From contig NZ_JABTYE010000002.1 in assembly GCF_013314895.1 (NCBI RefSeq), positions 1 to 64,000 of the forward strand: a stretch of DNA of 64,000 nt. The letters run 5' to 3'. Below, one piece after another: positions 1-8,555 of this stretch (the first letter of the stretch is position 1; every line of letters begins with the position of its first letter). The translations under genes were made by a program, and so were the position numbers. This DNA is from Cupriavidus gilardii. GTDB taxonomy: Bacteria > Pseudomonadota > Gammaproteobacteria > Burkholderiales > Burkholderiaceae. The notes beneath the pieces are model-generated. The model was not told where the DNA came from, made no database searches, and saw only the letters and a list, made by a program, of their open reading frames with translations.

Positions 1-1541
1 CCTCCGTCCCCACCGCCACCGTACCGGCCTTCGTCGCGCCGTACGCGCGGCTGCACCAGGCCATCGCCCCCTGGGTCGCCGACCGCCCGGACGTGGTGGC
101 GTTGATGGACGGCGAGCGCTCGATCCGCTATGGCGAGCTGGACGACGCCCTGCGCCAGACCGCGGCGGCGTTGACCAAGGCCGGCGTGCGAGGCGGCGAT
201 CGTGTGGTGCTGGTGACCGAGAACAGCGTCGGCTGCGCGGTGCTGATCCTGGCCCTCAGCTCGCTCGACGCCTGGGCGATTCCCGTCAACGCGCGGCTGT
301 CGGCGCGCGAGATCGACAACATCATCGAGCACGCCGGTGCCCGCCTGGCGCTGTATCTGGACAACGCCTACCCCGAAGCGCGCGAGCACGGCCTGGCGCG
401 CGGCGCGCAGTGGGCCGAATGGCCGCATGTCGGGCGCCTGCTGATCGGCAAGCTCAATGCCGAGGCGGTGCCCGAACCGGTGCAGGCGGACGCGCGCGAA
501 CAGGTAGCGGCGGTGATCTACACCACCGGCACCACGGGCGCGTCCAAGGGCGTGATGCTGACGCATTCGAACCTGATGTTCATCGGCCACAGCAACCGCG
601 TGCAGGCGCGCGTGCAGCCCGGCGACCGCGTCTATGGCGTGCTGCCGATCTCGCATGTCTACGGCCTGTCGGTGCTGCTGGTCGGCCCGCTGTCCAACGG
701 CGCCACCGTCTACTACGAGCCGCGCTTCCGTCCCGAGCGGCTGGCGCGCGCGCTGGTCGAGGAGAACCTGTCTGTGCTGCACGGCGTGCCGGCGATGTAC
801 GCCAAGCTGATCGAATGGGGCCGCAGCCAGCCGACGCCGCTGCGCGCGCCGGCCCTGCGCATTGCGCAGTCGGGCGGCGCGCCGCTGACCGCGACGCTGA
901 AGGCGGCGTTCGAGCAGACCTTCGGCATCACGCTGCACAACGGCTACGGCATGACGGAGACCTCGCCGACGGTCAGCCAGACCCGCGTCGATGCGCCGCG
1001 CAGCGACTGCTCGGTGGGCCAGGCGGTGCCCGGCGTCGAGGTGCGGCTCGGCAATCCGCTGCCGGACGGCAGCGGCGAGCTGCTGGTGCGCGGCCCCAAC
1101 GTGATGAAGGGCTACTACAAGCGTCCCGATCTGACCGCGCAGGCGATCGATGCCGACGGCTGGCTGCATACCGGCGACCTGGCGAAGATCGACGATGACG
1201 GCGCCATCTCGATCGTCGGCCGCTCGAAGGAAATCATCATCCACTCGGGCTTCAACGTGTATCCCGAGGAAGTCGAACAGTCGATCAACGCCTATCCGGC
1301 GGTGGTGCAGTCGGCCGTGGTCGGCCGCGCGGTCGAAGGCAACGAGGAGGTGATCGCCTTCGTCGAGGTTCGGGCCGGCATGACGCTCGATCCGGCCGCG
1401 TTGAAGGCCTTTCTGCGTGAACGCCTGTCGCCGTACAAGATCCCGGCCGAGATCAAGGTGGTCGCGCAATTGCCGGCTGCGCCGTCGGGCAAGATCCTGA
1501 AGGCTCGGCTGCGCGAGATGCTGGCCGCCGGCGAGTTCTGA
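1..1541 (+). CDS. Class I adenylate-forming acyl-CoA ligase (5' end outside window)
   Basis: Activates a carboxylic acid to its CoA thioester through an acyl-adenylate. The reading frame is open to the left edge (from base 3), and codons before the first possible GTG at 93 read as normal ligase sequence (HQAIAPWVADRPD), so the true start lies outside. Visible motifs in order are the phosphate loop YTTGTTGASKG, the adenine-binding GYGMTETSP, the hinge region TGDLAKIDDDG followed by GRSKEII, and the C-terminal catalytic lysine motif PSGKILKARL. About 512 residues are visible, close to a full family member. An IclR regulator follows 7 nt after the stop and probably shares the transcript. The acid substrate cannot be read from sequence; medium/long-chain or aromatic acids are possible. 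Confidence 0.9.
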   Translation, partial: SVPTATVPAFVAPYARLHQAIAPWVADRPDVVALMDGERSIRYGELDDALRQTAAALTKAGVRGGDRVVLVTENSVGCAVLILALSSLDAWAIPVNARLSAREIDNIIEHAGARLALYLDNAYPEAREHGLARGAQWAEWPHVGRLLIGKLNAEAVPEPVQADAREQVAAVIYTTGTTGASKGVMLTHSNLMFIGHSNRVQARVQPGDRVYGVLPISHVYGLSVLLVGPLSNGATVYYEPRFRPERLARALVEENLSVLHGVPAMYAKLIEWGRSQPTPLRAPALRIAQSGGAPLTATLKAAFEQTFGITLHNGYGMTETSPTVSQTRVDAPRSDCSVGQAVPGVEVRLGNPLPDGSGELLVRGPNVMKGYYKRPDLTAQAIDADGWLHTGDLAKIDDDGAISIVGRSKEIIIHSGFNVYPEEVEQSINAYPAVVQSAVVGRAVEGNEEVIAFVEVRAGMTLDPAALKAFLRERLSPYKIPAEIKVVAQLPAAPSGKILKARLREMLAAGEF

Positions 1542-1548
1542 TTTCGCC

Positions 1549-2430
1549 ATGACGACCGAGGACCAGGCCGAAGCGATGCTGCGCGAGCCCGCCGCCCGGG
1601 TCGACGCCCGCCGCACAGAAGACCAGGCCCCGCGCCACAAGGAGGACCGGCACTTCGTCACCGCGCTGGCGCGCGGCCTCGACGTGCTGGCCTGCTTCCG
1701 CGGTTTCGACGCGCGGTTGGGCAACGCGGAACTGGCGCAGCGCTGCGGGCTGCCCAAGTCCACCGTGTCGCGGCTGACCCATACGCTGACCGAACTGGGC
1801 TATCTGCGGCTGGAGCCCGACGCCGGCAAATACCGCCTCGGCAGCTCCGCGCTGGCACTGGCCCCGGCCGCACGCGAAGGCGCCGATGTGCTGGCAGTGG
1901 TGCGGCCGCATATGCAACGTCTGGCCGATCTGTCGCAAGGCGTGGCCTCGCTGATCCTGCGCGATCGCGGCCGCATGCTGATCTTCGAGAACTGCCAGGC
2001 CGAAAGCTATCTGACGTTGCGGGTGGCGGTCGGCACGCGCATCTCGGGCCTGACCACCGCCGCGGGCCGCGCCTATCTGCAGGCCCTGCCGGCGGCCGAT
2101 GCGCGGCAGGCGCTGGCTGCCTTCCGCGCCGACGACGCGCTGTCCGAGGCCGACGCGCAGGCGGTACTCGCGCGCAGCCGCGACGAAGTCCGCCGGATCG
2201 GCTGCACCAGCTCGTTCGGCGAATGGCTGCCGGACATCAACTCGATCGCCGCCGCCTTTCATCCGGGACCCGCGCTGCCGCCAATGACGTTGAGCTGCAG
2301 CGGCCCCAATGCGGTCGTCCCGCCCCGCCATCTGCTCGACGTGGTGCGGCCGGTGCTGATCGAATGCGTGGCGCGCATCGAGCGCGAACTCGGCAGCGGC
2401 GGAGCGGCGGCCGGCACGCCGCGGCGCTGA
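1549..2430 (+). CDS. IclR family transcriptional regulator
   Basis: A DNA-binding regulator of 293 residues. After a charged N-terminal extension of about 35 residues there is an IclR winged helix (LAQRCGLPKSTVSRLTHTL, then a wing ending KYRLGSSALAL). A C-terminal effector domain follows, with a typical closing region around FHPGPALPPMTLSCSGP. Family members usually sense a small aromatic or carboxylic metabolite and control the adjacent catabolic genes. The 7-nt gap after the acyl-CoA ligase suggests co-transcription and control of that ligase or of its unseen upstream operon. The ATG at 1549 is the only start giving the whole extension; a later start is possible because the first residues are not conserved. 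Confidence 0.88.
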   Translation: MTTEDQAEAMLREPAARVDARRTEDQAPRHKEDRHFVTALARGLDVLACFRGFDARLGNAELAQRCGLPKSTVSRLTHTLTELGYLRLEPDAGKYRLGSSALALAPAAREGADVLAVVRPHMQRLADLSQGVASLILRDRGRMLIFENCQAESYLTLRVAVGTRISGLTTAAGRAYLQALPAADARQALAAFRADDALSEADAQAVLARSRDEVRRIGCTSSFGEWLPDINSIAAAFHPGPALPPMTLSCSGPNAVVPPRHLLDVVRPVLIECVARIERELGSGGAAAGTPRR

Positions 2431-2623
2431 CGGCAACGGCCGGCACGTCGCCAGCCGGCTACCGTTTGCGACACTGGCTGCGGAAAATTCGCAAGCAAGC
2501 GGCCAGCATGCCGCCATGATCCCGGTGTTCCGCGCACCGATCGGCCCGCCTGGCGGCGCGGCCCATCGAAGCGGCAATTCCACTGCCGCGCGTCCGTGCG
2601 GCATTTCCCGGATCGGTCCTCGC

Positions 2624-3664
2624 ATGCCTACTCTGCCCTTCTGCGCTCGCACCGCCCTTGCCGCGCACTTCGCGACGCCGCACGACTTCTTCGAAGCCCT
2701 GGCAACAGGAAGCGACGTATCCACGCTGCGGCCGATCGTCAATCGGCGCGCCAACTTCTTCGTCGGCGGACGCGGCGTCAGGCTGGTCGTCGAGAAAGCC
2801 CGCAACGCCAATGCCGGCAACCCCGTCGATATTCGGCTGGAACGCACTTGGCGCGAGTTGGGCTGGTTTCGTCGCGTAGTGGTGACGCTGCTCCGCTGCG
2901 TGGCGCCACGCGACACCAACCGCTGCGATCGGCCGAATCGCGGCCAGTTCCGCGCCGTTTCGAACACCATCGGGCGGCTGCGCCAGCGTGCCGGTGTGGT
3001 TGCGGCCGCCGCTGCGCCACCGCAGGGGAAACCGGCCATGCCGGGCGATACCGGCATGGCCGTTGCCGATCTGCCTCCACGGATGGCCGCGTCGATGCCT
3101 CCCGAGCTGCACCGCGAAAGATTGCGGTCCCTCGCCGAACGCATCGGCAAGGCCAGCCGCTGCAAGCTCTTCGAAAGCAAGGAGAAATGGCGCGACGTGG
3201 TCCTCTCGGTCGTACGCAACGACCCGCCCGAATGCCTGGACGTCGTCGCCGCCGTCGTACTGGCACAGATGGCCGCCGTGGTCACATACCTGCGCCGGGC
3301 CCGCGCGGGCAACGAATCGTCGGCGTACCCTCAGGTGCGCGACATGATGCAGGCCATCTGCAACGCGGCCGATGCCGAGGACGACAAGCTGGCCGACCTC
3401 GCCGTGCGCCTGACCGACGTGTGGAAACAGCACTGGTGGCGCGGCGAGATCGCGAGGCATTCGCCGTTCCGAGAGTTCAGACTGCCCGTGGGCGTGGTCC
3501 GGCGCATCGGTGCATGGCTGCGCGCCGACTGGCTGCTCGTTGCCGACGAGTTATGCACGCTGGAGCTGCGCGACCGCGAGATCAAGCGCCTGATCGTCGC
3601 CGCGTCGGCAAGGCCAATCACCGCTGCCGCGGGTCCGGCGGACTCGTCCCCTTCTATTCGCTGA
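2624..3664 (+). CDS. Hypothetical protein, Arg/Ala-rich, no recognised domain
   Basis: I do not recognise this 346-residue protein. The frame is open from 2516, and ATG 2624 is a plausible start, although no good ribosome binding site is visible there; ATG 3083 would give a shorter form beginning MAASMPPELH. The first half is basic and low in order. The second half, from about residue 155, looks properly folded and helical (for example ECLDVVAAVVLAQMAAVVTYL and LADLAVRLTDVWKQHWW), with Trp residues in plausible core positions. There is no signal peptide or clear membrane span. The stop overlaps the convergent stop of the ThDP enzyme by 11 nt, a common arrangement for genuine genes. Competing minus-strand frames here are long but have shadow-type composition. 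Confidence 0.5.
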   Translation: MPTLPFCARTALAAHFATPHDFFEALATGSDVSTLRPIVNRRANFFVGGRGVRLVVEKARNANAGNPVDIRLERTWRELGWFRRVVVTLLRCVAPRDTNRCDRPNRGQFRAVSNTIGRLRQRAGVVAAAAAPPQGKPAMPGDTGMAVADLPPRMAASMPPELHRERLRSLAERIGKASRCKLFESKEKWRDVVLSVVRNDPPECLDVVAAVVLAQMAAVVTYLRRARAGNESSAYPQVRDMMQAICNAADAEDDKLADLAVRLTDVWKQHWWRGEIARHSPFREFRLPVGVVRRIGAWLRADWLLVADELCTLELRDREIKRLIVAASARPITAAAGPADSSPSIR

Positions 3665-5375
3665 GCCGCATCGCCGGCGTGATCTGCCGCGGATCGGTGC
3701 ACAGTTCCAGCAGGGCCGGCCTGCCCGCGGCACAGGCCCGGGCGAACGCGCCGGCGAACCCCGCCGCGCTGGCCAAACGCTCGGCCCAGGCCCCACAGGC
3801 CTGCGCCAGCGCAACGAAATCCGGATTGACGATACCGGTGCCGCTGACACGGCCCGGATAACGTCGCTCCTGATGCATGCGGATCGTGCCGTACATGCCG
3901 TTGTTGACGACCAGCACCACCACATTGGCGCCCACCGCGGCGGCGGTGGTCAGCTCCTGCGGATACATCTGAAAGCAGCCATCGCCGGCGAAGCAGACCA
4001 CCGTGCGCTCCGGGTGGCGCAGCTTGGCCGAGATCGCGGCCGGCAGCCCGTAGCCCATCGCGCCGCAGGTCGGCGCCAGTTGCGTGCGCGGGCGGCGATA
4101 GGCGAAGTAGCGATGCAGCCAGACCGCGTAATTGCCGGCACCGTTGGTGACGATCGCATCGTTCGGCAGCGTCCGGTTCAGATGGTCGACCACCGCGGTC
4201 ATGTCCACGCCGCTCGCCTGCGCATGCGGCGCCGCCGGTGCGACGAAGTCCTGATGATCGGCGCGCGCCGCGGCAGTCCACTGACGCCAACGGATCGTGG
4301 CCGGGGCCGCCAGGCCGTCCAGCATCGCAGCGCCCGGACCGATGCCTGCGTGAATCGCCAGCTCCGGCTGATACACGCGGCCAAGTTCCGCGGCATCCGC
4401 ATGGATATGCACCAGCCGCTGGCGCGGGCGCGGCGGCTCGAGCAGCGTATAGCCGTCGGTCGCGACATCGCCGAGCCGCGTGCCGAAGGCAACGATCAGA
4501 TCGGCCCCGCGCACGCGCTCGGCCAGGCGCGGATTGACGCCCAGGCTCAGATGCCCGACGTAGTGCGGGTCGCGATTGTCGAGCACGTCCTGGCGGCGGA
4601 AGGCACAGGCCACCGGCAGATCCCAGGCATGCACGAAACGGGCGAACGCCGCCGCATCCTCGTCGCGCCAATTGGCGCCGCCGGCGATCACCAGCGGGCG
4701 CTGCGCGGCGGACAGCAGCTCGGCCAGCGTGGCAGCATCCGCGGCCGAAGGCGAGGCCACCACGGGCCGATACGCGCCGGTGTCGCGGCAGACCGCATTG
4801 CCGTCCAGCACGTCCTCGGGCAGCGCCAGCACCACCGGCCCGGGCCGGCCCGAGGTCGCGACCTGGAAGGCGCGCGCCACCAGTTCCGGGATCCGGGCGG
4901 GGTCGTCGATCTCGGCCACCCATTTGGCCATGCCGCCGAACATCGCCGCGTAGTCGACCTCCTGGAACGCTTCCCTGCCACGGTGTTCGCGAGCGATCTG
5001 CCCGACGAACAGGATCATCGGCGTCGAGTCCTGCGCGGCGATATGCACGCCCACGCTGGCATGCGTCGCGCCCGGTCCGCGCGTGACGAAGCAGATGCCG
5101 GGACGTCCCGTCAGCTTGCCGTCGGCCTCGGCCATATTGGCCGCCGCGCCTTCGTGCCTGCAGACCACCAGGTCGACCGCGGGCTGATCGTGCAGGGCGT
5201 CGAGCACGTCGAGGAAGCTCTCGCCCGGCACGCAGAACACGCGCTCGACGCCGTGGATGCGCAGCGCATCGACCAGGATGCGGCCGCCGCTGCGCGGCGC
5301 GGGTGCCGGCGTGCCGGCGTGAGATTCGGGAAGGTCGGCGGTAGAGGCGATAGGCATGGTCATCGGCTGGCTCAT
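3654..5375 (-). CDS. Thiamine-diphosphate-dependent enzyme, acetolactate synthase-like
   Basis: A 573-residue ThDP enzyme with the standard three-domain order: an N-terminal Pyr domain with the cofactor-activating glutamate in RHEGAAANMAEADG (E75), a central Rossmann-like domain (about 205-360), and a C-terminal PP domain with the metal/ThDP motif GDG (464-466) followed by NN (491-492). It belongs to the acetolactate synthase / 2-oxoacid decarboxylase superfamily. No small regulatory (IlvH) subunit lies next to it, so a biosynthetic ilvB role is unlikely. It is divergent from a 2-hydroxyacid-type dehydrogenase, which suggests a catabolic 2-oxoacid decarboxylase or carboligase, but the substrate is not readable. 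The start at 5375 leaves an unstructured N-terminus of about 30 residues, so a later start is possible. Confidence 0.85.
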   Translation of the reverse strand: MSQPMTMPIASTADLPESHAGTPAPAPRSGGRILVDALRIHGVERVFCVPGESFLDVLDALHDQPAVDLVVCRHEGAAANMAEADGKLTGRPGICFVTRGPGATHASVGVHIAAQDSTPMILFVGQIAREHRGREAFQEVDYAAMFGGMAKWVAEIDDPARIPELVARAFQVATSGRPGPVVLALPEDVLDGNAVCRDTGAYRPVVASPSAADAATLAELLSAAQRPLVIAGGANWRDEDAAAFARFVHAWDLPVACAFRRQDVLDNRDPHYVGHLSLGVNPRLAERVRGADLIVAFGTRLGDVATDGYTLLEPPRPRQRLVHIHADAAELGRVYQPELAIHAGIGPGAAMLDGLAAPATIRWRQWTAAARADHQDFVAPAAPHAQASGVDMTAVVDHLNRTLPNDAIVTNGAGNYAVWLHRYFAYRRPRTQLAPTCGAMGYGLPAAISAKLRHPERTVVCFAGDGCFQMYPQELTTAAAVGANVVVLVVNNGMYGTIRMHQERRYPGRVSGTGIVNPDFVALAQACGAWAERLASAAGFAGAFARACAAGRPALLELCTDPRQITPAMRLSE

Positions 5376-5649
5376 CGAATCGGGGTCGAAATCGGAAGCG
5401 GGACGGCGGTCGTCTAGCGCCCCATTGTGCAGGGGAACGCAAAACGCGCGACAAGGCAGGACCGATTATCGCGCCAAAATTTCGGGCCGCCGCGGCGCAT
5501 GCCGGCGCCGGCGTTGGCCATGCGACGGCACGGCGCTTATCATGATTGCCCCGCGCCGCGCCGCGCCGCACCCGATGCCGGCGGCAAGGCCAACGCCCGC
5601 CGCAACAGCAACGCACGCGGGAGCGAACAAGAACGATGAGAGCGAGACG

Positions 5650-6756
5650 ATGAACGACGCAATGACCGAACCCCTGCTCCCGACCGAAGCCCTGCACCGA
5701 TGGGTCACCGAGCTGTGGCTCGCCGCCGGCTCCGACGCGCGCGAGGCGCGGCTGACCGCCGACCATCTGGTCGGCGCCAATCTGAGCGGGCACGACTCGC
5801 ATGGCGTCGGCATGATCCCCAAGTACGTGCTGTCGTGGCAGGCCGGCGAGCTGCAGCTGAACCGGCAGGTCAGCGTGGTGCAGCAGGCCGGCAGCCTGCT
5901 GAGCCTGGACGGCAACCGCGGCATGGGGCAGGCGGTGACCGAGCAGGCCATGGCCATGGCGATCGAGCGCGCGCGCGAGCATGGCGTCTGCGTGATGGGC
6001 CTGCGTCATGCGCACCATCTCGGCCGTGTCGGCCATTGGGCCGAGCAGGCCTGCGCGGCCGGCATGATCTCGATCCACTTCGTCAACGTGCTGTCCAAGC
6101 CGATCGTCGCGCCGCATGGCGGCTACGAAGCGCGCTATGGCACCAACCCGTTTACGATCGGCGTGCCGGTCGCCGACGCGCCGCCGCTGGTGCTGGACTT
6201 CGCCACCAGCGCGATCGCGCTGGGCAAGGTCCGCGTCGCGCACAACAAGGGCGTGCCGGTGCCGCCCGGTTGCCTCGTCGATGCCGAGGGCCACCCCACC
6301 ACCGACGCCGGCGTGATGTACCCCGCCGACGGCCAGGCGCGTGGCGCGCTGCTCGGCTTCGGCGAGCACAAGGGCTACGTGCTGGCGATGATGTGCGAGC
6401 TGCTCGGTGCCGCGGTGACCGGCGGCCATACCATCCGCCCGGAGACGCTGACGCACCGGCACGCGGTCTGGAACAATATGCTGGCGATCGTGTTCGATCC
6501 GGCCCGGCTGGCCGACAGCACCGCGTTCGGCCACGAAGTGCAGGCGTTCGTCGACTGGGTGCGCGCGTCGCGCCGCCAGCCCGGTTGCGATGCGATCCTG
6601 CTGCCGGGCGAGCCCGAATGCGAGGCGCGCCGCCGGCGCGCCGAGGCCATCCCGATCGACGCCGGCACGCTCGCCGAGCTCGACGATGCGGCGGCGCGTG
6701 TGGCCGCGGCCACCGGGCGGTCGCCGGGGCCGCTGTCGCCGCTGTGCCGGCGCTGA
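5650..6756 (+). CDS. Malate/L-lactate/sulfolactate-type dehydrogenase (Ldh2 family)
   Basis: An NAD(P)-dependent oxidoreductase of the Ldh2/MDH2 fold, unrelated to classical Rossmann lactate dehydrogenases; members oxidise or reduce 2-hydroxyacids such as malate, sulfolactate, ureidoglycolate or 2,3-diketogulonate. Length is 369 residues, normal for the family. Signature segments are the N-terminal GHDSHGVGMIPKYV, the family block RYGTNPFTIGVPV, and GFGEHKGYVLAMMCELLGAA near the C-terminus. ATG 5650 is chosen because the family starts just before LPTEALHRWV; the frame upstream is open but unconserved. It is divergent from the ThDP enzyme and 64 nt upstream of the CHMI-like isomerase, so the three may form one catabolic unit. 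Substrate specificity is not predictable. Confidence 0.87.
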   Translation: MNDAMTEPLLPTEALHRWVTELWLAAGSDAREARLTADHLVGANLSGHDSHGVGMIPKYVLSWQAGELQLNRQVSVVQQAGSLLSLDGNRGMGQAVTEQAMAMAIERAREHGVCVMGLRHAHHLGRVGHWAEQACAAGMISIHFVNVLSKPIVAPHGGYEARYGTNPFTIGVPVADAPPLVLDFATSAIALGKVRVAHNKGVPVPPGCLVDAEGHPTTDAGVMYPADGQARGALLGFGEHKGYVLAMMCELLGAAVTGGHTIRPETLTHRHAVWNNMLAIVFDPARLADSTAFGHEVQAFVDWVRASRRQPGCDAILLPGEPECEARRRRAEAIPIDAGTLAELDDAAARVAAATGRSPGPLSPLCRR

Positions 6757-6820
6757 GGCGTCCGCGATTTTCCCCGCCGTATTTCCGCTATCTTTTTCTC
6801 GCTACCCGACGGAGTCTTTC

Positions 6821-7189
6821 ATGCCCCATCTCGTCATCGAAATCACCGAAAACGCGCGCCTGAACTGCTCGCCCGAGGAATTGCTGGACCAGGCCAACGC
6901 CGCGCTGCTGGCGTCCGGCCAATTCCAGGAGCCCGACATCAAGTCGCGCTGCATCACGCTGCAGACCTACCGCCAGGGCACCGAGCCGGTCGAACGCGCC
7001 TTCGTCCATGGCCGGCTGTCGATTCTCGACGGCCGCGACGTCGCGACGCGGCAGGCGTTGGGTCAGGCTGTCTGCGAGGTGATTGCCGAAGCGGTCCGCT
7101 CCGGCGCCAACAATACGCCGGTACAGGTCAGCGTCGAGGTGCTGGAAATGGAGCGCGCCAGCTATGCGAAGCAGGTGATCGGCGGCTGA
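6821..7189 (+). CDS. 5-carboxymethyl-2-hydroxymuconate isomerase-like protein (tautomerase superfamily)
   Basis: A 122-residue CHMI family protein, the usual size. Mature tautomerases use Pro-2 as general base, and the protein begins MPHLVIEIT, so the catalytic proline is in place once the initiator Met is removed. The C-terminal VSVEVLEMERASYAK is also typical. In the homoprotocatechuate (hpa) pathway the enzyme isomerises 5-carboxymethyl-2-hydroxymuconate, but no other hpa ring-cleavage gene is present nearby, so a different keto/enol substrate is possible. A GGAG at 6811 supports ATG 6821. The stop is only 13 nt from the convergent stop of the downstream hydrolase. Confidence 0.85.
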   Translation: MPHLVIEITENARLNCSPEELLDQANAALLASGQFQEPDIKSRCITLQTYRQGTEPVERAFVHGRLSILDGRDVATRQALGQAVCEVIAEAVRSGANNTPVQVSVEVLEMERASYAKQVIGG

Positions 7190-7202
7190 AGGCCGCACCA
7201 GG

Positions 7203-8555
7203 CTATTGCGATGCCGTCGCGGAAATCGGCGCGGGCGCGGCGGTCCCGTCCAGCCCCAGCACCGACAGCATCACGCCGGTCTGCCAAGCGAAATACGGGT
7301 TGTAGGTCAGCCGCGCGTGCACCTTGCCCCGCTCCCGATAACCCCAGTCGGAAAACCAGACCTCGTCGCCGTCGACGCATCGCCGATAGTCGGTCGGCTC
7401 CTGCCCGTTCAGGCACAGCCGCAGCGATCCCTGCCGCCCGTAGAGCGGATTGCCGTCGGAAAACAGCACCCCCATGTGCGAGAACTGGCTGATGCGCTCG
7501 GCCGGCAGGCGGTCCGGCCGGACCAGCACGCGGCCGGTGCTTGCGTCGGTGCTTGCGTCGGTGCGTGCGTCGGTGCGTGCGTCGGTGCTTGCGTCGGTGC
7601 GTGCGTCCGCGCTTGCCTTGCCCTGCTCCGTGCCATACCAGATCAGCCGGCTGGCCGGATGCGTGAAGCGCGTGCCGAACACCTCCCGCACGTAATGCGC
7701 GTCGACCACCGAGTCGTGCTCGGCGACGATCAGCAGCGCCGGCCTGTCGTAAGGCCGCGCATCGAGCGCCGCGCGCGCCGCGACATTGCTGCGGTAGTAC
7801 TGCGCGAAACCGTTGGTCGGCGTGTTCAGATAGCGGACCGGCGTCTGTTGCGGCCGGTCATCGCCTGTCGACAATAACCACGGCACCACCGGCGCGAGCC
7901 AAGGCGTCAGCCACTCCCAGCGGCTGCCGGAGCGCAGCGCCGGCGACACCAGCAGCAGCCCCGCGATCTCGGCATGTGCCTGCGCATAGTCCAGCACCAG
8001 ATTGGCGCCGGTGGAGAAACCGCCGAGATACAGCGGCCCTTCCCCGACGCTGTCCCGCAACGCCGTGACCTGCTCGCGCAGCACGCGTTGCCAGTCCTCC
8101 AGCCGGACGCCCATCAGGTCCGACGGCGCGGTGCCATGTCCCGGCAGCAGCACCGTACGCACCAGCAGGCCGCGTTCGGCCAGCCTCGGCGCGATATCGA
8201 CGAAAGACCACGGCGAATCGCCGAGCCCGTGCACCAGCAGCGCGCCGCCCTGCGGCGTGCTGGTCGGGCGCCATTCGCGCGGCAGGTTCCACTCGGTTTC
8301 GGCACGCATATCGGCAGAGACATAGCGGCGGCGCCCCTCGAGCGCCGCCAGCGCTTGCGCGCGATGGGCAGCGAAGGTCGGCGCGGTCGCAGGCGTGCGG
8401 CCCGCGGTGTCGTCCTGCGCAGTGGTGCTGCAGGCCGCAGCGAACACCATGGAGAGCCCCGCCGCGGTCGCGATCAGCGCCGCGGCCCCGAGGCGGCGGA
8501 CACGGTCTGCCATGCGCACGCCTTGCAGCGTGCGCGGTTTGCTGCCGCCGATCAT
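7203..8555 (-). CDS. Exported alpha/beta hydrolase, probable lipoprotein
   Basis: A 450-residue alpha/beta hydrolase. The nucleophile elbow GFSTG places Ser180; Asp280 (AEHD) and His359 (QFSHMG) complete a plausible triad, and VHGLGDSPWSF is the oxyanion-loop region. The N-terminus has a basic segment, a hydrophobic stretch and FAAAC at residues 38-42, a weak lipobox, so outer-membrane or periplasmic lipoprotein location is likely. The ATG at 8555 overlaps the histidine kinase stop (ATGA), indicating translational coupling; ATG 8513 is an alternative start. Residues 318-339 are a low-complexity Thr-Asp-Ala-(Ser/Arg) repeat encoded by six 12-nt units, inserted between the Asp and His of the triad. 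The substrate is unknown; an esterase or lipase-like role is most likely. Confidence 0.8.
   Translation of the reverse strand: MIGGSKPRTLQGVRMADRVRRLGAAALIATAAGLSMVFAAACSTTAQDDTAGRTPATAPTFAAHRAQALAALEGRRRYVSADMRAETEWNLPREWRPTSTPQGGALLVHGLGDSPWSFVDIAPRLAERGLLVRTVLLPGHGTAPSDLMGVRLEDWQRVLREQVTALRDSVGEGPLYLGGFSTGANLVLDYAQAHAEIAGLLLVSPALRSGSRWEWLTPWLAPVVPWLLSTGDDRPQQTPVRYLNTPTNGFAQYYRSNVAARAALDARPYDRPALLIVAEHDSVVDAHYVREVFGTRFTHPASRLIWYGTEQGKASADARTDASTDARTDARTDASTDASTGRVLVRPDRLPAERISQFSHMGVLFSDGNPLYGRQGSLRLCLNGQEPTDYRRCVDGDEVWFSDWGYRERGKVHARLTYNPYFAWQTGVMLSVLGLDGTAAPAPISATASQ
7536..7607. repeat. Six in-frame 12-nt tandem repeats inside the hydrolase gene
   Basis: Six consecutive copies of ggtgc(t/g)tgcgtc run from 7536 to 7607, differing only at one t/g position. 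Being 12 nt long they keep frame and encode an alternating Thr-Asp-Ala-Ser / Thr-Asp-Ala-Arg ladder on the minus strand. Confidence 0.95.

Noticed and set aside
1453..3460. Long minus-strand frames across the IclR regulator and the unknown gene
   Set aside because: They run antisense to a clear IclR gene, are Arg/Gln/Ala/His-rich and lack any domain. This is typical of GC-rich shadow frames.
3654..5375. Biosynthetic acetolactate synthase (ilvB)
   Set aside because: No IlvH small subunit or ilv neighbours are present, so I list it only as an acetolactate-synthase-like ThDP enzyme.
3331..6534. 1067-residue minus-strand frame
   Set aside because: It overlaps the ThDP enzyme in another frame and the dehydrogenase antisense; its composition is that of a shadow with no conserved motif.
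7536..7607. Possible CRISPR array
   Set aside because: The 12-nt units are contiguous with no unique spacers. The same holds for the repeats at 27521, 38592 and 63519, so they are simple tandem repeats.
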